Shown here in pieces: positions 23,581 to 33,935 of a DNA stretch of 64,000 bases. The position numbers were made by a program, and so were the translations under genes. This stretch comes from Carnegiea gigantea (lineage: Eukaryota > Streptophyta > Magnoliopsida > Caryophyllales > Cactaceae). The stretch is from contig JAKOGI010000368.1 of the NCBI GenBank assembly GCA_029747015.1, positions 231,501 through 295,500 on the forward strand. The letters are read 5' to 3'. The number at the start of each line of letters is the position of its first letter. The stretch's first letter is position 1. The notes under the pieces are model-generated. The model had not been told where the DNA came from. It did not search any database and saw nothing but the letters and a program-made list of their open reading frames with translations.

Positions 23581-23860
23581 ACAATTTTGAGAAAACAATT
23601 TATGGAAGAGGGTTTTGGAAAAATATTTAATGGGGAAATGGAGAACATAACAGCCAGAAATGAGCAAGATACATAAGCAAAGCAAGAAGTTGTAGCTAAA
23701 GAACAAAGGAACAATAAAGCAGAGGAGGAAAATATACCTTAATTACTTACATAAGCACATCAATAATAGTTTAACTCGTATAGTTATTAAAAATACGATT
23801 TTATAATGTAAAAAGGCAATATACTCATCTTGATGAAAAATAAAGAATGCGGGTGTTACA

Positions 23861-23865
23861 AATTT
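23861..23865. other. Target-site duplication AATTT (right)
   Basis: Exact copy of 16738-16742, directly after the CA terminus. Confidence 0.88.
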
Positions 23866-24240
23866 GAACTTGGACACTTTCAACATGGATATACCTGTAC
23901 TTTTTATCTTTGTTGTGCTTAAGGATGTTTCCTAATTAATGAAATTAACTTATACCACATCATATTCAGAAGATTTTATTTCTAGATCTTTTTCGATCAT
24001 TTCGCATATGTACTTGCTCTTTAATAGAAAGATGGATGTTTTATAGATCATATCTTTCTGAATTATAGGAAGGATTCAATCTTCTTTGATATTTTCATTG
24101 TCATTATCTACAACAAATTCTTCTCCTTAAAGATCATCAAAACTAATTGAACCACTTTCTATCATGTGACTCTTTCTTCATTATCACTCTCTTTATATTC
24201 ATCCTCTAGTACAATCTCAATAGTTCCTTTGTTGTTTTTC
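23866..24240 (-). pseudogene. Acidic linker and start of the viral movement-protein-like region
   Basis: On the minus strand, after the zinc knuckle, an acidic stretch (LEDEYKESDNEE) is followed by frame-broken sequence with MIYKTSIFLLKSKYICEMIE and TTKIKSTGISMLKVSKF. This then meets the 16742-16375 piece across the LTR insertion. It reads as the N-terminal part of the movement-protein-like domain. Confidence 0.45.
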
Positions 24241-24299
24241 AGAGTTAGGTCTAGTTCCTCTTTTTTATTAAGCTCAAAATAATCTAAACTATCCAAGGT

Positions 24300-25242
24300 T
24301 TCTATAAGCTTTTTATTCTTCCTATTTTTGCATTCGTTTGCATAACGACTTACTTCTCCGCATGCGTAGCATTTACAATCGTTTTTCTCGACAGGACAAT
24401 AAGTAGCTTTACTAAAAAATCTTTGTTTTTAGGGCTCGATTTCTTATAATATTTTCTTTTCTATTTCTCACCTCTTTACTTGTTAAAGCTCTTTTTTCTT
24501 GTAGAATTTTCTTTTTTTTCTCTTCTCAGGTTCACGTCCCCACTAATGAGGAGAATTCCAATAAGTTAGAAACTGTTTCTTCATTTTATTTTACTTTTGG
24601 AGATCAAGACATTGATTATGGATCCATTTTCTTAAATAAGAGATTTTGGCTCCAAGGATATTAATGACAGCTGCTTTTCAAGCCGTGCTATGTACGTTCC
24701 ATTGATTATGGAATTTATCGGATATGATAATTTGTCATAGAACATACCAAGATTGATTTCATTATGCATAATTTTGTAATAATATTGACTAAATTTAGTA
24801 GTGTAAGTTCTCATATATCTCATGTTTCAAAGCTCTATGTTATTAATCTTTCTTTGCCATTCTCTAACTTTTTCTTTAGAATCAAGTTTAGCTATGATAA
24901 ATTCAGTTTTGATTTGCTTACATAATTTTTTGAATATAACAGCTAGTGTTTCCATCATGCTTAATACATTTTTACCTTCTTCATATAATGAACCATACCA
25001 ATCACCTGCATTTCAGAAAATTATGTTCAACATAGTTTAGGAAATTCCTAATAGATTATGTGGTATTCAAGTTCAGAATACTATTCATGCCTCTTTTCCA
25101 ATGCTCAAATATTTCTTCTCTATTAGGAGCTCTATCGATATTTAAGATATATCCCGTTTGGCTAATTGGGGTGAGGTCAATTTCTTCAAAATATGTGGTT
25201 TTCCTGGGGATGAACCCAAAGGAAAAATGGGTTGTACATCCT
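24300..25242 (-). pseudogene. Caulimovirid capsid protein relic with zinc knuckle
   Basis: The minus strand carries capsid landmarks in order. Near 25200 is an aromatic segment ending KTTYFEEIDLTP. The open piece 24823-24632 has TTKFSQYYYKI and MFYDKLSYPINSII, the pattern of caulimovirid capsid proteins. Near 24380 is CYACGEVSRYANEC, a CCHC zinc knuckle whose His is replaced by Arg. A basic KNRKNKK tail follows, then an acidic region. The capsid packages the viral DNA, and the knuckle normally binds pregenomic RNA. Stops and frame changes occur throughout. The solo LTR at 25243-27074 sits just upstream in the reading direction. Confidence 0.76.
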
Positions 25243-27074
25243 TGTAATATCCCGACCCTAAATCATGTTTATTTATTTAATTAAGTCATATTATTAATTT
25301 TTTACATTTATTTATCTCATTTAATCATCCCGGTTGGGAGAATTCATTTGGGGCTCCACTTTGCAATTCGAGTTTCATTTACCAAAAATAATTTTTCAGA
25401 GAAATTGATATTAGGCCTTGATAATTATGATTTAAAAGATTAAATTATTTTTTTTCCTCATGATATCACATTTAATTTCAAGTTTCAGAAAAACAAATTT
25501 AATTTATCGCACTCGATTTAATTTACTTTCCGAATCCGAACTCATTTAGGGCCAATTTTGGCCCAACAAGTTCCTAATCCATTTGTTTAGCTAATTACCA
25601 TCATAAACCCTAATTATAATTAGCAAATATATTATTTTGGGGATTTACATTTTCAGCCAAGTGTTTTTACTTTAATTTTCAGCCAAGTATTTTGCTTACT
25701 CAAGTTAGTGATCTAGCCATCCTCCTCTCTCATCCACTCACCCTTCCTTCTCCCTCTTACATGGCTGCCTTCTTCTCGTGGCTGATCCACCACCTTCCAG
25801 CCACTTTCCAGCCACCAGCCAGCCATCATCCACCCAAACGCCTCCCACATCAAGCATCATCTTCATCTCTCCCTTTTAATCACCAAGTGAGGTAAACCCT
25901 AACCTTATCTTATTGATTTGTTATATTTTGGTTTTGATTCTGATTTTGTTTATTGATCATCCTATTTTGATAATGGTAAGAGCTACTTTTGAGGTATTAA
26001 TTTGTTGGCTAAGCACGAAAGCATGCTAAGGTTGAGTTGTCTTTGATCATGCAAGTTAGTTTGAAGCGATGGATTTGCATTATTTTAAATGAGATTTCAA
26101 TTTGTGGCATTGTTGAAGCCTTCTTACTTAATTAATTTCCATTAAAGTTACAAATTATGTCAGTAAATTTGGTTTACTAACTACATTTACCTATAATTAC
26201 ATTTCTTTATCAGAATCGGGGCGTAGTCTATCATTTTTCATTGTGCATACGCATTATCAAGTGAAATATCATTTTAAAGACTTCAGGTATGTCCATTGCC
26301 TGTATCTTTAGAAATCAGAGTGTATTTATCAGCGTTACCATGTTTTGGTAAGTACATCAATGAATCAGTTTACACAATGATTTATTAGTTAATTCGTGAC
26401 CCCGTCAATTATCATCTATAGGGCATTTGCCCTACAGTTACCCATGCGGCTTCAGACCAGGTCCCCGATCGGCTTGGCAGGTATACACCTATCCATAGAT
26501 CGTAACAGTATCAAGGGGTTCACTATCAGATAATAACTAGCAATATAGCTTTATATTTATCTTATTTCCTGTTTTAACTTAAATTGAATTGCAAGGCGGC
26601 TGCCCAAATCATTTATTTAAAGATCATTTATCAATACAGGAATGCACGTACTGAGCTTTGGCTCACAGTTCGAAATGTTTTTCATATTTTGTTTTAGGTA
26701 AATGCTCAGAGAATTGCCCTTATGCTAGCAAATCAATTAAAGAGAATAAGTGAAGTAAGAAAATCCGGATGGATCAGAAGTAATACGGTATATGCATACT
26801 TTAAAGTTGTATTTTGAATTCTTCAGTAAATGGTGAATTATTTTCTTATGGTCTATAAACCCTACATTGGTTAATATAGTTGTGAACAGTTGATCATATG
26901 TGAAGGTGTATGATTGAGGCTATGCTTAACTATGTCATTTATAGGACTCACATTTCAAGCCATGTCCTTTTGGATGGCGGTAATACCCCTATCATTAAAT
27001 TTATCAGATTACAATTGAGTGTTTTATTAAAGAGAATATAAACAATGATACATGTTTAATTTGGGGGCGTTACA
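25243..27074 (+). mobile_element. Solo LTR of the Gypsy family seen at 28580
   Basis: Starts TGTAATATCCCGACCCTAAA and ends GGGGGCGTTACA. It is flanked by ATCCT (25238-25242) and GTCCT (27075-27079), a 5-bp TSD with one change. It matches the LTRs of the 28580-39149 element at both ends but lacks about 1 kb of the middle (corresponding to roughly 29330-30390). No internal region or second LTR is attached, so it formed by LTR-LTR recombination. It interrupts the viral relic between the N-terminal and capsid regions. Confidence 0.87.
25692..25895 (+). other. Short Pro/His/Ser-rich frame inside the solo LTR
   Basis: An open frame of 67 codons, rich in Pro, His and Ser, ending at gtgaggtaaacc. 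Positionally equivalent frames occur in the other two LTRs (28801-29151 and 36652-36936). It is probably transcribed leader and not a protein gene. The AG|GTAAAC at its end looks like a splice donor. Confidence 0.35.
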
Positions 27075-27885
27075 GTCCTACTGGAATGTACCTAGATCTC
27101 ATAAAATGGGTATTTCTTCTAGATAATTCACCAAATTCTTCAGGTTTCAGGACTATTTATTAACTAGAATGGACTCAATTTCGTCTATGCTGAGTTCTTG
27201 GCCAATCTTACTGATTTTTCCGTCAGATACCATGTTACCAAATTTTTTATCTAGTTTCCTCCTAATTTATCCTAAAAAAACAACCTTAGGATCCTATAAT
27301 TTAACTAAGTTCATTTGCTAATATAATTCTTCTTCTAACTGGACATCATTTGTGTCTTCATTGTCCTCAGATAATATATCTTGTTTTTTAACTATTACAC
27401 CCATGATTTTATTTAACTCTTCTGGGTTTTGTTCTTTATCAAGCATATTATGTAATTCTTCAAGATTGTACTACTTATACTTCATCCTCTTCTTTTTTTC
27501 TCTACCTTTCCAAATGATTTTTCAATTGATTTTTCAGTTGATTTTTCTCCTACTTTTTTTTGAATTTTTATATTATGTAAAGGAAATTGATTTTTATTGT
27601 TTAGGCCTTGGGAAGGATATTCGTGCTAAAATGGACTACTAGCACTTAAATCATATTTTCATATGTCTAATCTCATTGATCAAAGAACGATGAATGACAG
27701 ATATTACTTCTTTATTTCCTTAACTTCAGTCTTAGTTTTGGCTAATTTTGCCTTTAATTCTGAAATTAAGTTAGTGATACAATTTAATTGTGGTGCTACT
27801 GAATCGGTTCTTTCTCGAATATGCACAATATATGAATAATTGGCTGCATGACAAGTAAAAGATGATTCAAGCATGAACACAATTA
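27075..27885 (-). pseudogene. N-terminal region of the viral relic (coiled coil)
   Basis: The minus strand reads from about 27885 with VHIRERTDSVAPQLNC and then NLISELKAKLAKTKTEVKEI, a heptad-like coiled coil, followed by a Lys/Glu-rich low-complexity stretch with many stops. It runs into the capsid relic after removal of the solo LTR. Caulimovirid polyproteins often have such a region ahead of the structural domains. No enzyme motif. Confidence 0.5.
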
Positions 27886-28354
27886 ATTAGCTTAATTAAT
27901 TATTAATGATCTTAATTAACTTAATTATTTTTGGTCATATGGCGATGATTTCATTTGAAAGACGGCTCCAAGTAGTACTTCTGAGCATAATATCACATGC
28001 ACAAAAATAAAATTTTCAAAAGTAAGTTTAAGTATTGGGATAAAATATGCAAATATGAAAAGTTTAGAGTAAAAGATGAAAACAAAAACAGTAAACTATC
28101 TCCTTAAAATAGTTTCCACATAATATTGGACTTTTAAATATATTTTAACAACATGATCATTTAATTATGATTTTCACACAATGTAAGTATCCGACTATAA
28201 TTTTTTACGGTAGGGTGGCTTAATAATTTCCCCACAGAAAATGTAGGAACCTTTTTCTGGCTCAAGACTTAGCAAAAACAGAGAGAAAGAAAGGAAAGGT
28301 GTATGATGGCCCTGCTTTTTTTTGGGTGACTGGGAGGATTTGGCTTATAGTTTA
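27886..28354. other. Unassigned spacer, possible viral leader
   Basis: AT-rich with no clear frame or repeat. It lies upstream of the first viral coding remnant in the reading direction, so it may hold viral 5-prime non-coding sequence, but no PBS was found in it. Confidence 0.35.
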
Positions 28355-28579
28355 TAGTTTCTTGCATCTTCTTACTGCTCCTTATAGCCTTTACATAATC
28401 TTTATATCTTCTTACATCTTCTCAATTCTCTTTAAATCTTCTTACATCTCCATAAATATTTTTGTACATTCAATAAGTCATTTATTTTTTTCTATTAATT
28501 ATAGAAATATCTATATATTTGTTTATTATATTACTAATGTAATAAATTTGTAAATATTTTTATAAATCACAACATTTCT
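28355..28579 (+). repeat. Partial unit of the AT-rich ~1.07-kb tandem array (left of LTR element)
   Basis: Contains cttacatcttctt-type runs, then ttgtacattcaataagtcat and atagaaatatctatatattt. The closely similar block is at 40060-40230. The LTR element at 28580 inserted at the end of this unit, and the array resumes at 39150. Confidence 0.65.
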
Positions 28580-31360
28580 TGTAATAGTCCGACCCTAAAT
28601 CATGTTTATTTATTTAATTAAGTCATGTTATTAATTTTTTATATTTATTTATCTCATTTAATCATCCCAGTTGGAAGAATTTATTTTGGGCCCACTTGAC
28701 AATTCGGGTTTTAATTATCGTAAAATTTCGAGTGAATCGAGGGTAGGCCCTGATAAATATGATTTAAGCGGTTAAATAATTTTTCATAGCATCACAAAAA
28801 TTGAATTTCGAGCTACAAAAAATTTTAATCACATTAAGTGTAATTTTCTTTCGGGCCCAAACTCATTTCGGCCCAACAAGCTTTACTTCATTTTACTTAG
28901 CTAATCACCATGAGATGTGCCTAATTATCAACCAAGTAAATTTAGATTATTTTCCATCAAGTAAGCTATCAAAATATCAACACTCTCTCTCTTCCCCTTC
29001 ACCCATTCCCATGACCTACTGCTACCACCACCACCACCACCAACTGCCGCTTACTGTCGCTGCCGGCAGCCACTATCAGCCACCACCCACAACTCTCACA
29101 AATACCAAACATCACCTCTATCTCTCAAAATCCAAGCTTAAAGTGAGATAAATCCTAATCTAATCATATTTAACTTTGGGTTTTTATGTTGGATTTGATT
29201 ATAGATAATGTTATCTTGATATAAACAAGTGTTATTTTGATGTTTTAATTGTTAGTTAAACTTGAAAGCATGCAAGGGTTGAGGCTATTCATGATCATGC
29301 AAGCTTAAGTTAAAATGATGGATTTGGATTATTTTTTTTTTTGGTGTTTGATTTTGTAGTCTTAAATCCTATTGATGATCATGATGATGTTTATGTTGGT
29401 TTTGGATGAGTTAAAGGTGAATTTAATTTGGTCATAAGCTAAGGTTTTAATGATTATTCATGGTTTAGCTTACTCTTGGATCAAGCATGTTATCTGTATG
29501 AACCTTGGTGCAAAATAAATCTTGGATGATTATGAAGCCAAAATTATGGATTATGCTATCTAAAGTGGTGTTGAGGGTCACCCCATGGTTTGATAATTTC
29601 AACAAGTGATTTTAGAGGGTAATTATGTAAAAAAGGAGGATAATAAAGTAGGTAGCAAGCTATGAAGGGCTCAAAAATAGGGGTCTGTTTCGAAAAAAAT
29701 CGGTAATGGATGGCTTATCAAACAATAATGAATTTTTGTGGGAAGCTAAATCAATGATTTATCTTTCAAATGGCTTTCGAATCACCTTAATCCGAGTTCT
29801 GTGAGAAACGTTATGGCTATTTTATTTCGGCTATGCAGACCGAACCCAAACTGTGCAGGGTGGTGTTTTAGCTCAATTTTGGGATTTGTGTGGTAGTGAT
29901 TGTGTTATGGGCTATAAATGAAAGTGTAGCGAGACTTCTTAATCTTTTCATATTGGGGTTTTATAGCTCAATTGGAGGTCAAGGATAAAAGTTATGAATT
30001 TTCTAAGGTGGAGCTTAAATTGGTAATAATTTTGATTGCAATTAGAAGTTTATTTGGTTTGGAAAACTAAGCTGTATGGCATGTGCTACGAAATTGAAGA
30101 AGTGGGGAGATTGATAACTCAAGATCAGTGTTTATTGGTCCAAATTTGTATATTTAAAGTTATTCTAAACCTACCACCCGTCCAATTGGATTCAAACCTT
30201 TGTTATCCATCTCAAAAATATCAAAAATCTGTGATCAATTAAACAATCAAAGTCTTTCTTTTACGATCTCAATTATTCTATCTTGATCAGTTTTACACCA
30301 ACATTATTGTACTTTGAGTTAAATTACCTTAATTCATTTATTTTTCAAATCATGTCAGCAGAACTTATCTATTGAATTATTTGAGTTATGGATGCCTTTT
30401 AATGAATTTCTATTACAATTACAAATTATTAAAGTAAACGTTGTTTACTAATTACATATACCTATAATTATATTTTCTAAGTAGAAATCGGGGCCTAATC
30501 TATCATTTTCCATTGTGCATAAGTATCATCAAGTGAGATTGCATTTTAAAGACTTCAGGTACGTTCATTGTCTATATCTCTAGCAATTAATACGTATTTA
30601 TCAAAATTATAGTATTTTGGTAAGTAAATCGATGAATCAATTTAATCAGTGATTTATCACATAATTAATGACCCCATCAGTTATCAGTTACAGGACATAG
30701 GCCTTCAGTTACCCGTGCGACTTCAGGCCAAGTCCCGATTGGCTTGGCAAGTGTACGCCTATCCATAGATCGAACAGTTACAAGGGGTTCACTGTCAGAT
30801 AACAACTAGCAATGCAGTTTTACATTCATCTTATTCACTGTTTTAACTTAAAATGAATTGCAAAGAGGGCGCCCAACCAATTTATGTAGTGATCATTAAC
30901 AATACAGGAATGCATATACCAAGTTTCAGTTTACAGTTCGAAATATTTTCATATTTTGTTTTAGGCAAACACTCAGTGAATCGCCCTCATGCTACCAAGT
31001 TAGCCGAAAAGCATGCTAGCGACTCAGTTGAAGAGAATAAGTAAGTAAGGGAAACTTAGATGAATCAATAGTGATATAGACCATGCATACTTTGGAGCTG
31101 TATTTTGTAATCTTTAGTGTATGGAAGTGTAAGCTTTATGGTGAATTGCTTTACTATAGTGTATAAACCTTATGTTGGTTAATGAGTGAATGCATATGGT
31201 TGAAGTTATGCCTAACTACATTATCTCTAGTACACTTACAGCAAGTCTTGTCCTTTTGGGACGACGGTAACACCCCGATCATTGGGTTTATCAGTTGTAA
31301 TTAAGGGAATCAGAATAATGATTGCAAACAATGAAACATGCTTAATTAAGGGGCGTTATA
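28580..31360 (+). repeat. 5-prime LTR (2.78 kb)
   Basis: Starts TGTAATAGTCCGACCC and ends GGGGCGTTATA (expected CA terminus mutated to TA). It aligns along its length with 36303-39149 with scattered substitutions and small indels. It includes a Pro/His/Ser-rich short frame (28801-29151) and a block at about 29330-30390 absent from the solo LTR at 25243. Confidence 0.88.
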
Positions 31361-31364
31361 GATT

Positions 31365-31376
31365 TGGTATCAGAGC
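31365..31376 (+). other. Primer-binding site, tRNA-Met type
   Basis: TGGTATCAGAGC four bases after the LTR end, complementary to the 3-prime end of plant initiator tRNA-Met. Confidence 0.85.
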
Positions 31377-33734
31377 TAAGGTTTTAAGGGCACTGTGAGT
31401 TATCAAGTGTTTATGAGTTAGCTATTAAGGTGTATATGAGTTATGTTAGACTAGTTAACTGAGCAATTGATTATAAGTTCAAATGTATGGGCATATAAGG
31501 AGGAACCATTTTCATTTGGGTGATTCAATCATTTGATAATATCTTGAGATTCGAGCATTAGCAAATTAAAGTGTGGAACCATTTGGGTGACCTGCTAATG
31601 AGGCATGCTCTCATTTATCTGGGAGTTGTATTATATGTTTCATTTCTCTCATTTATTTAGATTTTTGCAATCGTACACTCCGGGTGCATGACCCATTGAG
31701 TTATAAACTCCGACGTGTGGCCGTTGAGCTATTGAAGTGTTTTTTTTCATTTCAGGTATCTATTGTAAGGCTTTAAGCCTGGATTTTAGTAAGTTTTTAG
31801 GCAGAATTTTGTCCGTTTTGCCCCAAGATTTGAGAGTTTTATTGAGGTGTATTAATCTACCTAATCTTAGCTACAGTGATGGTTGAAACCCGATGTGGGG
31901 ATGCCATTTGCAACTTATTAAGAGATTAATACAGTGTCAACTTAAATGTAAACCTTTAGATAAGGAAATGCCTTGTGGGGCAATATCTTTAAGTGAACTA
32001 ATATGAAATGAAGATTACAATGAGTGCTTATATCTAGTGATAACAGTTAGTAGCTTATGGTGTACTACTTGGCATTATATGGGTGGTACAAAAAAGATTA
32101 AGCTGTCGTATATAGGAATTATCTGGTCTTGACACTAAGACCTTACATCAGCAATGCTCCCATTACTTCCTATCATTGACTTATTTCTGCCTTAGTTACC
32201 TTGAATTGTTTAGAGGTATCATTTCTTTACTACTAATACTCTCTTGATTTGTAACAGAGTGTTTGTGAAAAAAAAAAAAATCTTGTATGTGGTCTGTATG
32301 GAGTCCTTTAAACACATCTGAGCAACCTTTCTTATAGGCGACTCAAATTCTAACAATTATAATCGTTTAATTCTCTGTTACCATGGTGGAGCCTATAATG
32401 ACCCTTGCTGTGCATTACTGTGTGATTTGCAATTCTTCCTAAGCATATTTGATGTATTCTACTTATAGTTCAATCATCACTATGTTCATATTTTTACTGT
32501 CACCTACTTTAACGCCTTGCTTCTATTTGGACACTATTTATTTATTGCTTGCAAAGCCTTTGGTTGCTTTAGACCCAGTCATTGAACGCCGTTTCAATAA
32601 TTAAATAGATCCATATTGTTCGTGTTCCTATAGCACTGGAACGCCATGTTGGCATACTACTCTGTGTCTGTGACTGCATGTCGTTACTCAAGTTATTTTG
32701 ACAATTCTTTCTTTACTAGTACAGCCTATCTTATTAATGATAAACAATTATTTGTGCTATTTTCATCCGCTAGCAGTTTCGAAGTTTATATGCCTACCCA
32801 AGACTTCCATTTACTGCAGAATGTGTCATTGATAGATGCGGATGCCATCATGTTCAGTCATAAGACTCACTCCTTTATCTTGATGTATTGGCCTTTCAAA
32901 CACTAGATGAATAAAATTTTTCTTCTGGTGGTGTTGACCATAATATTTGTCATTTAATTACTTACGGCTACCGTATGACTTTTCAAATGCCTCTTTAGTA
33001 ATCTGTTAGATTTCTTCATCTTTAGTACCTAATACTCCCTCTCAACTTCATAACAGCGGTCATTTACTTTACTATCATAACCATCATAAATAAACCGCAT
33101 GTCTTGTATATGCAGGTCATTTATATGCCTTACCTCTTTCATTATGAATCTTCATCCTTTTATTCATTTAGCTTACATGCCAGTCTTATATAACCGATAA
33201 AGAAATATTTTTGCAAGAGTTCATGGTGTGGTTACATCTCTTTATGCTTTAGATTATCCCCCTGTCATTTGAATTTACTGAGACCAATCAGCAGCTAAAT
33301 GTATTTTTTTGCTATAAATATGCCTCTATTAGTATCGTCGAAACCATATTCATTGGGCATTCAATCCAGTTTGATTGGTAAACCTCGTTATCATTATAGG
33401 GGTGAACTGACTGTGTACTTATAAATGATGACTTATAAAGATCTTAAGGTTAGTTTGAGGAATTAGGAAAGACCAGACGTGTGTTTCTATGGACAGAGTG
33501 AAGAAAAACCCCATTTTCGCCGTATTACACTGTGCAAGCAAGTAAGTTATCGTGTCAATAATGCATTGAATATTAGTGATATGCAACCACACTCGGTATA
33601 TACATATCTATAATTATAGTTTGTGAATTTAGAGATGTTTTATCTGAGGACTTTCAGGATTGTTTTCCCCCAAGAAACATTGATTTTCAGATCAACCTAA
33701 TTCAAGATGCTCAATCCATTTTCAGAGTCCCTAT

Positions 33735-33935
33735 CATATGACCCCTAACAGAGTTCAAAGAACTAAAAATTTAGTAAGATGACTTATTACGGAAGGGAGT
33801 TATTTAACCAAGTGTGTCACCGTGGGAAACCCTAGTTTTATATGTGCGAAGAATGAAGGCAGAACCTTATGGTTGTGTATAGCGTACAGAGAGTTGAACA
33901 AGATCACTATCAAAAACAAGTTCCCTATACCTTGA
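33735..33935 (+). pseudogene. Gypsy reverse-transcriptase N-terminal fragment
   Basis: The plus strand reads LWLCIAYRELNKITIKNKFP at about 33869-33929, preceded by a degenerate region with SYLTKCVTVGNPSF and AKNEG. This is the LRxCVDYRxLNxxTxKNxYPxP region of Gypsy reverse transcriptase, with the catalytic-core Asp of the V-D-Y motif replaced by Ala. Sequence after the final Pro goes to a stop and is not recognisably RT. It would copy the element's RNA; here it is only a relic. Confidence 0.72.

Larger units (their letters stand above)
16743..23860 (-). mobile_element. Large-LTR retrotransposon, internally deleted, non-coding
   Basis: Bounded by TG...CA (tgtaacaccccc at the left, gggtgttaca at the right) with a perfect 5-bp TSD, AATTT, at 16738-16742 and 23861-23865. 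Read on the minus strand it has a 4.48-kb 5-prime LTR (23860-19380), a tRNA-Met-type primer-binding site (19375-19364), about 0.93 kb of internal sequence, and the final 1.69 kb of the 3-prime LTR (18430-16743). The first ~2.8 kb of the 3-prime LTR and all gag-pol are missing, so one deletion removed the centre. The long LTR starting TGTAACACCC and the PBS suit a Gypsy chromovirus-type parent, but no protein is left to prove it. Inserted in the viral relic. Confidence 0.88.
19380..23860 (-). repeat. 5-prime LTR, full length (4.48 kb)
   Basis: Starts on the minus strand with TGTAACACCCGC at 23860 and ends GGGGGTGTTACA at 19380. It contains a GC-rich, CT-rich block at 22600-23110 near its 5-prime end, a degenerate ~70-bp tandem repeat (21600-22375), and a SINE/RTE-like tail (23441-23580). 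The plus-strand open frame at 22913-23170 lies in the GC-rich block, antisense to the element, and looks accidental. Confidence 0.85.
7250..27885 (-). mobile_element. Endogenous pararetrovirus (Caulimoviridae) relic, split by three insertions
   Basis: Minus-strand viral remnants occur in four blocks: 27885-27075, 25242-23866, 16742-16375 and 10567-7250. In transcription order they read as a coiled-coil N-terminal region, capsid protein with zinc knuckle, movement-protein-like region, protease-like region, reverse transcriptase, RNase H, and a further conserved-looking segment. TSDs show the LTR insertions at 16743 and 25243 simply interrupt the viral sequence. Every viral reading frame is broken by stops and frameshifts. 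No LTRs or integrase belong to it, as expected for caulimovirids, which enter genomes by illegitimate integration. The genus is not resolved; Petuvirus- or Florendovirus-like ancestry would fit. The copy is dead. Confidence 0.8.

Noticed and set aside
32646..32906. 86-codon frame inside the Gypsy internal region
   Set aside because: It has no gag or pol pattern, no start context, and composition like the surrounding AT-rich DNA.
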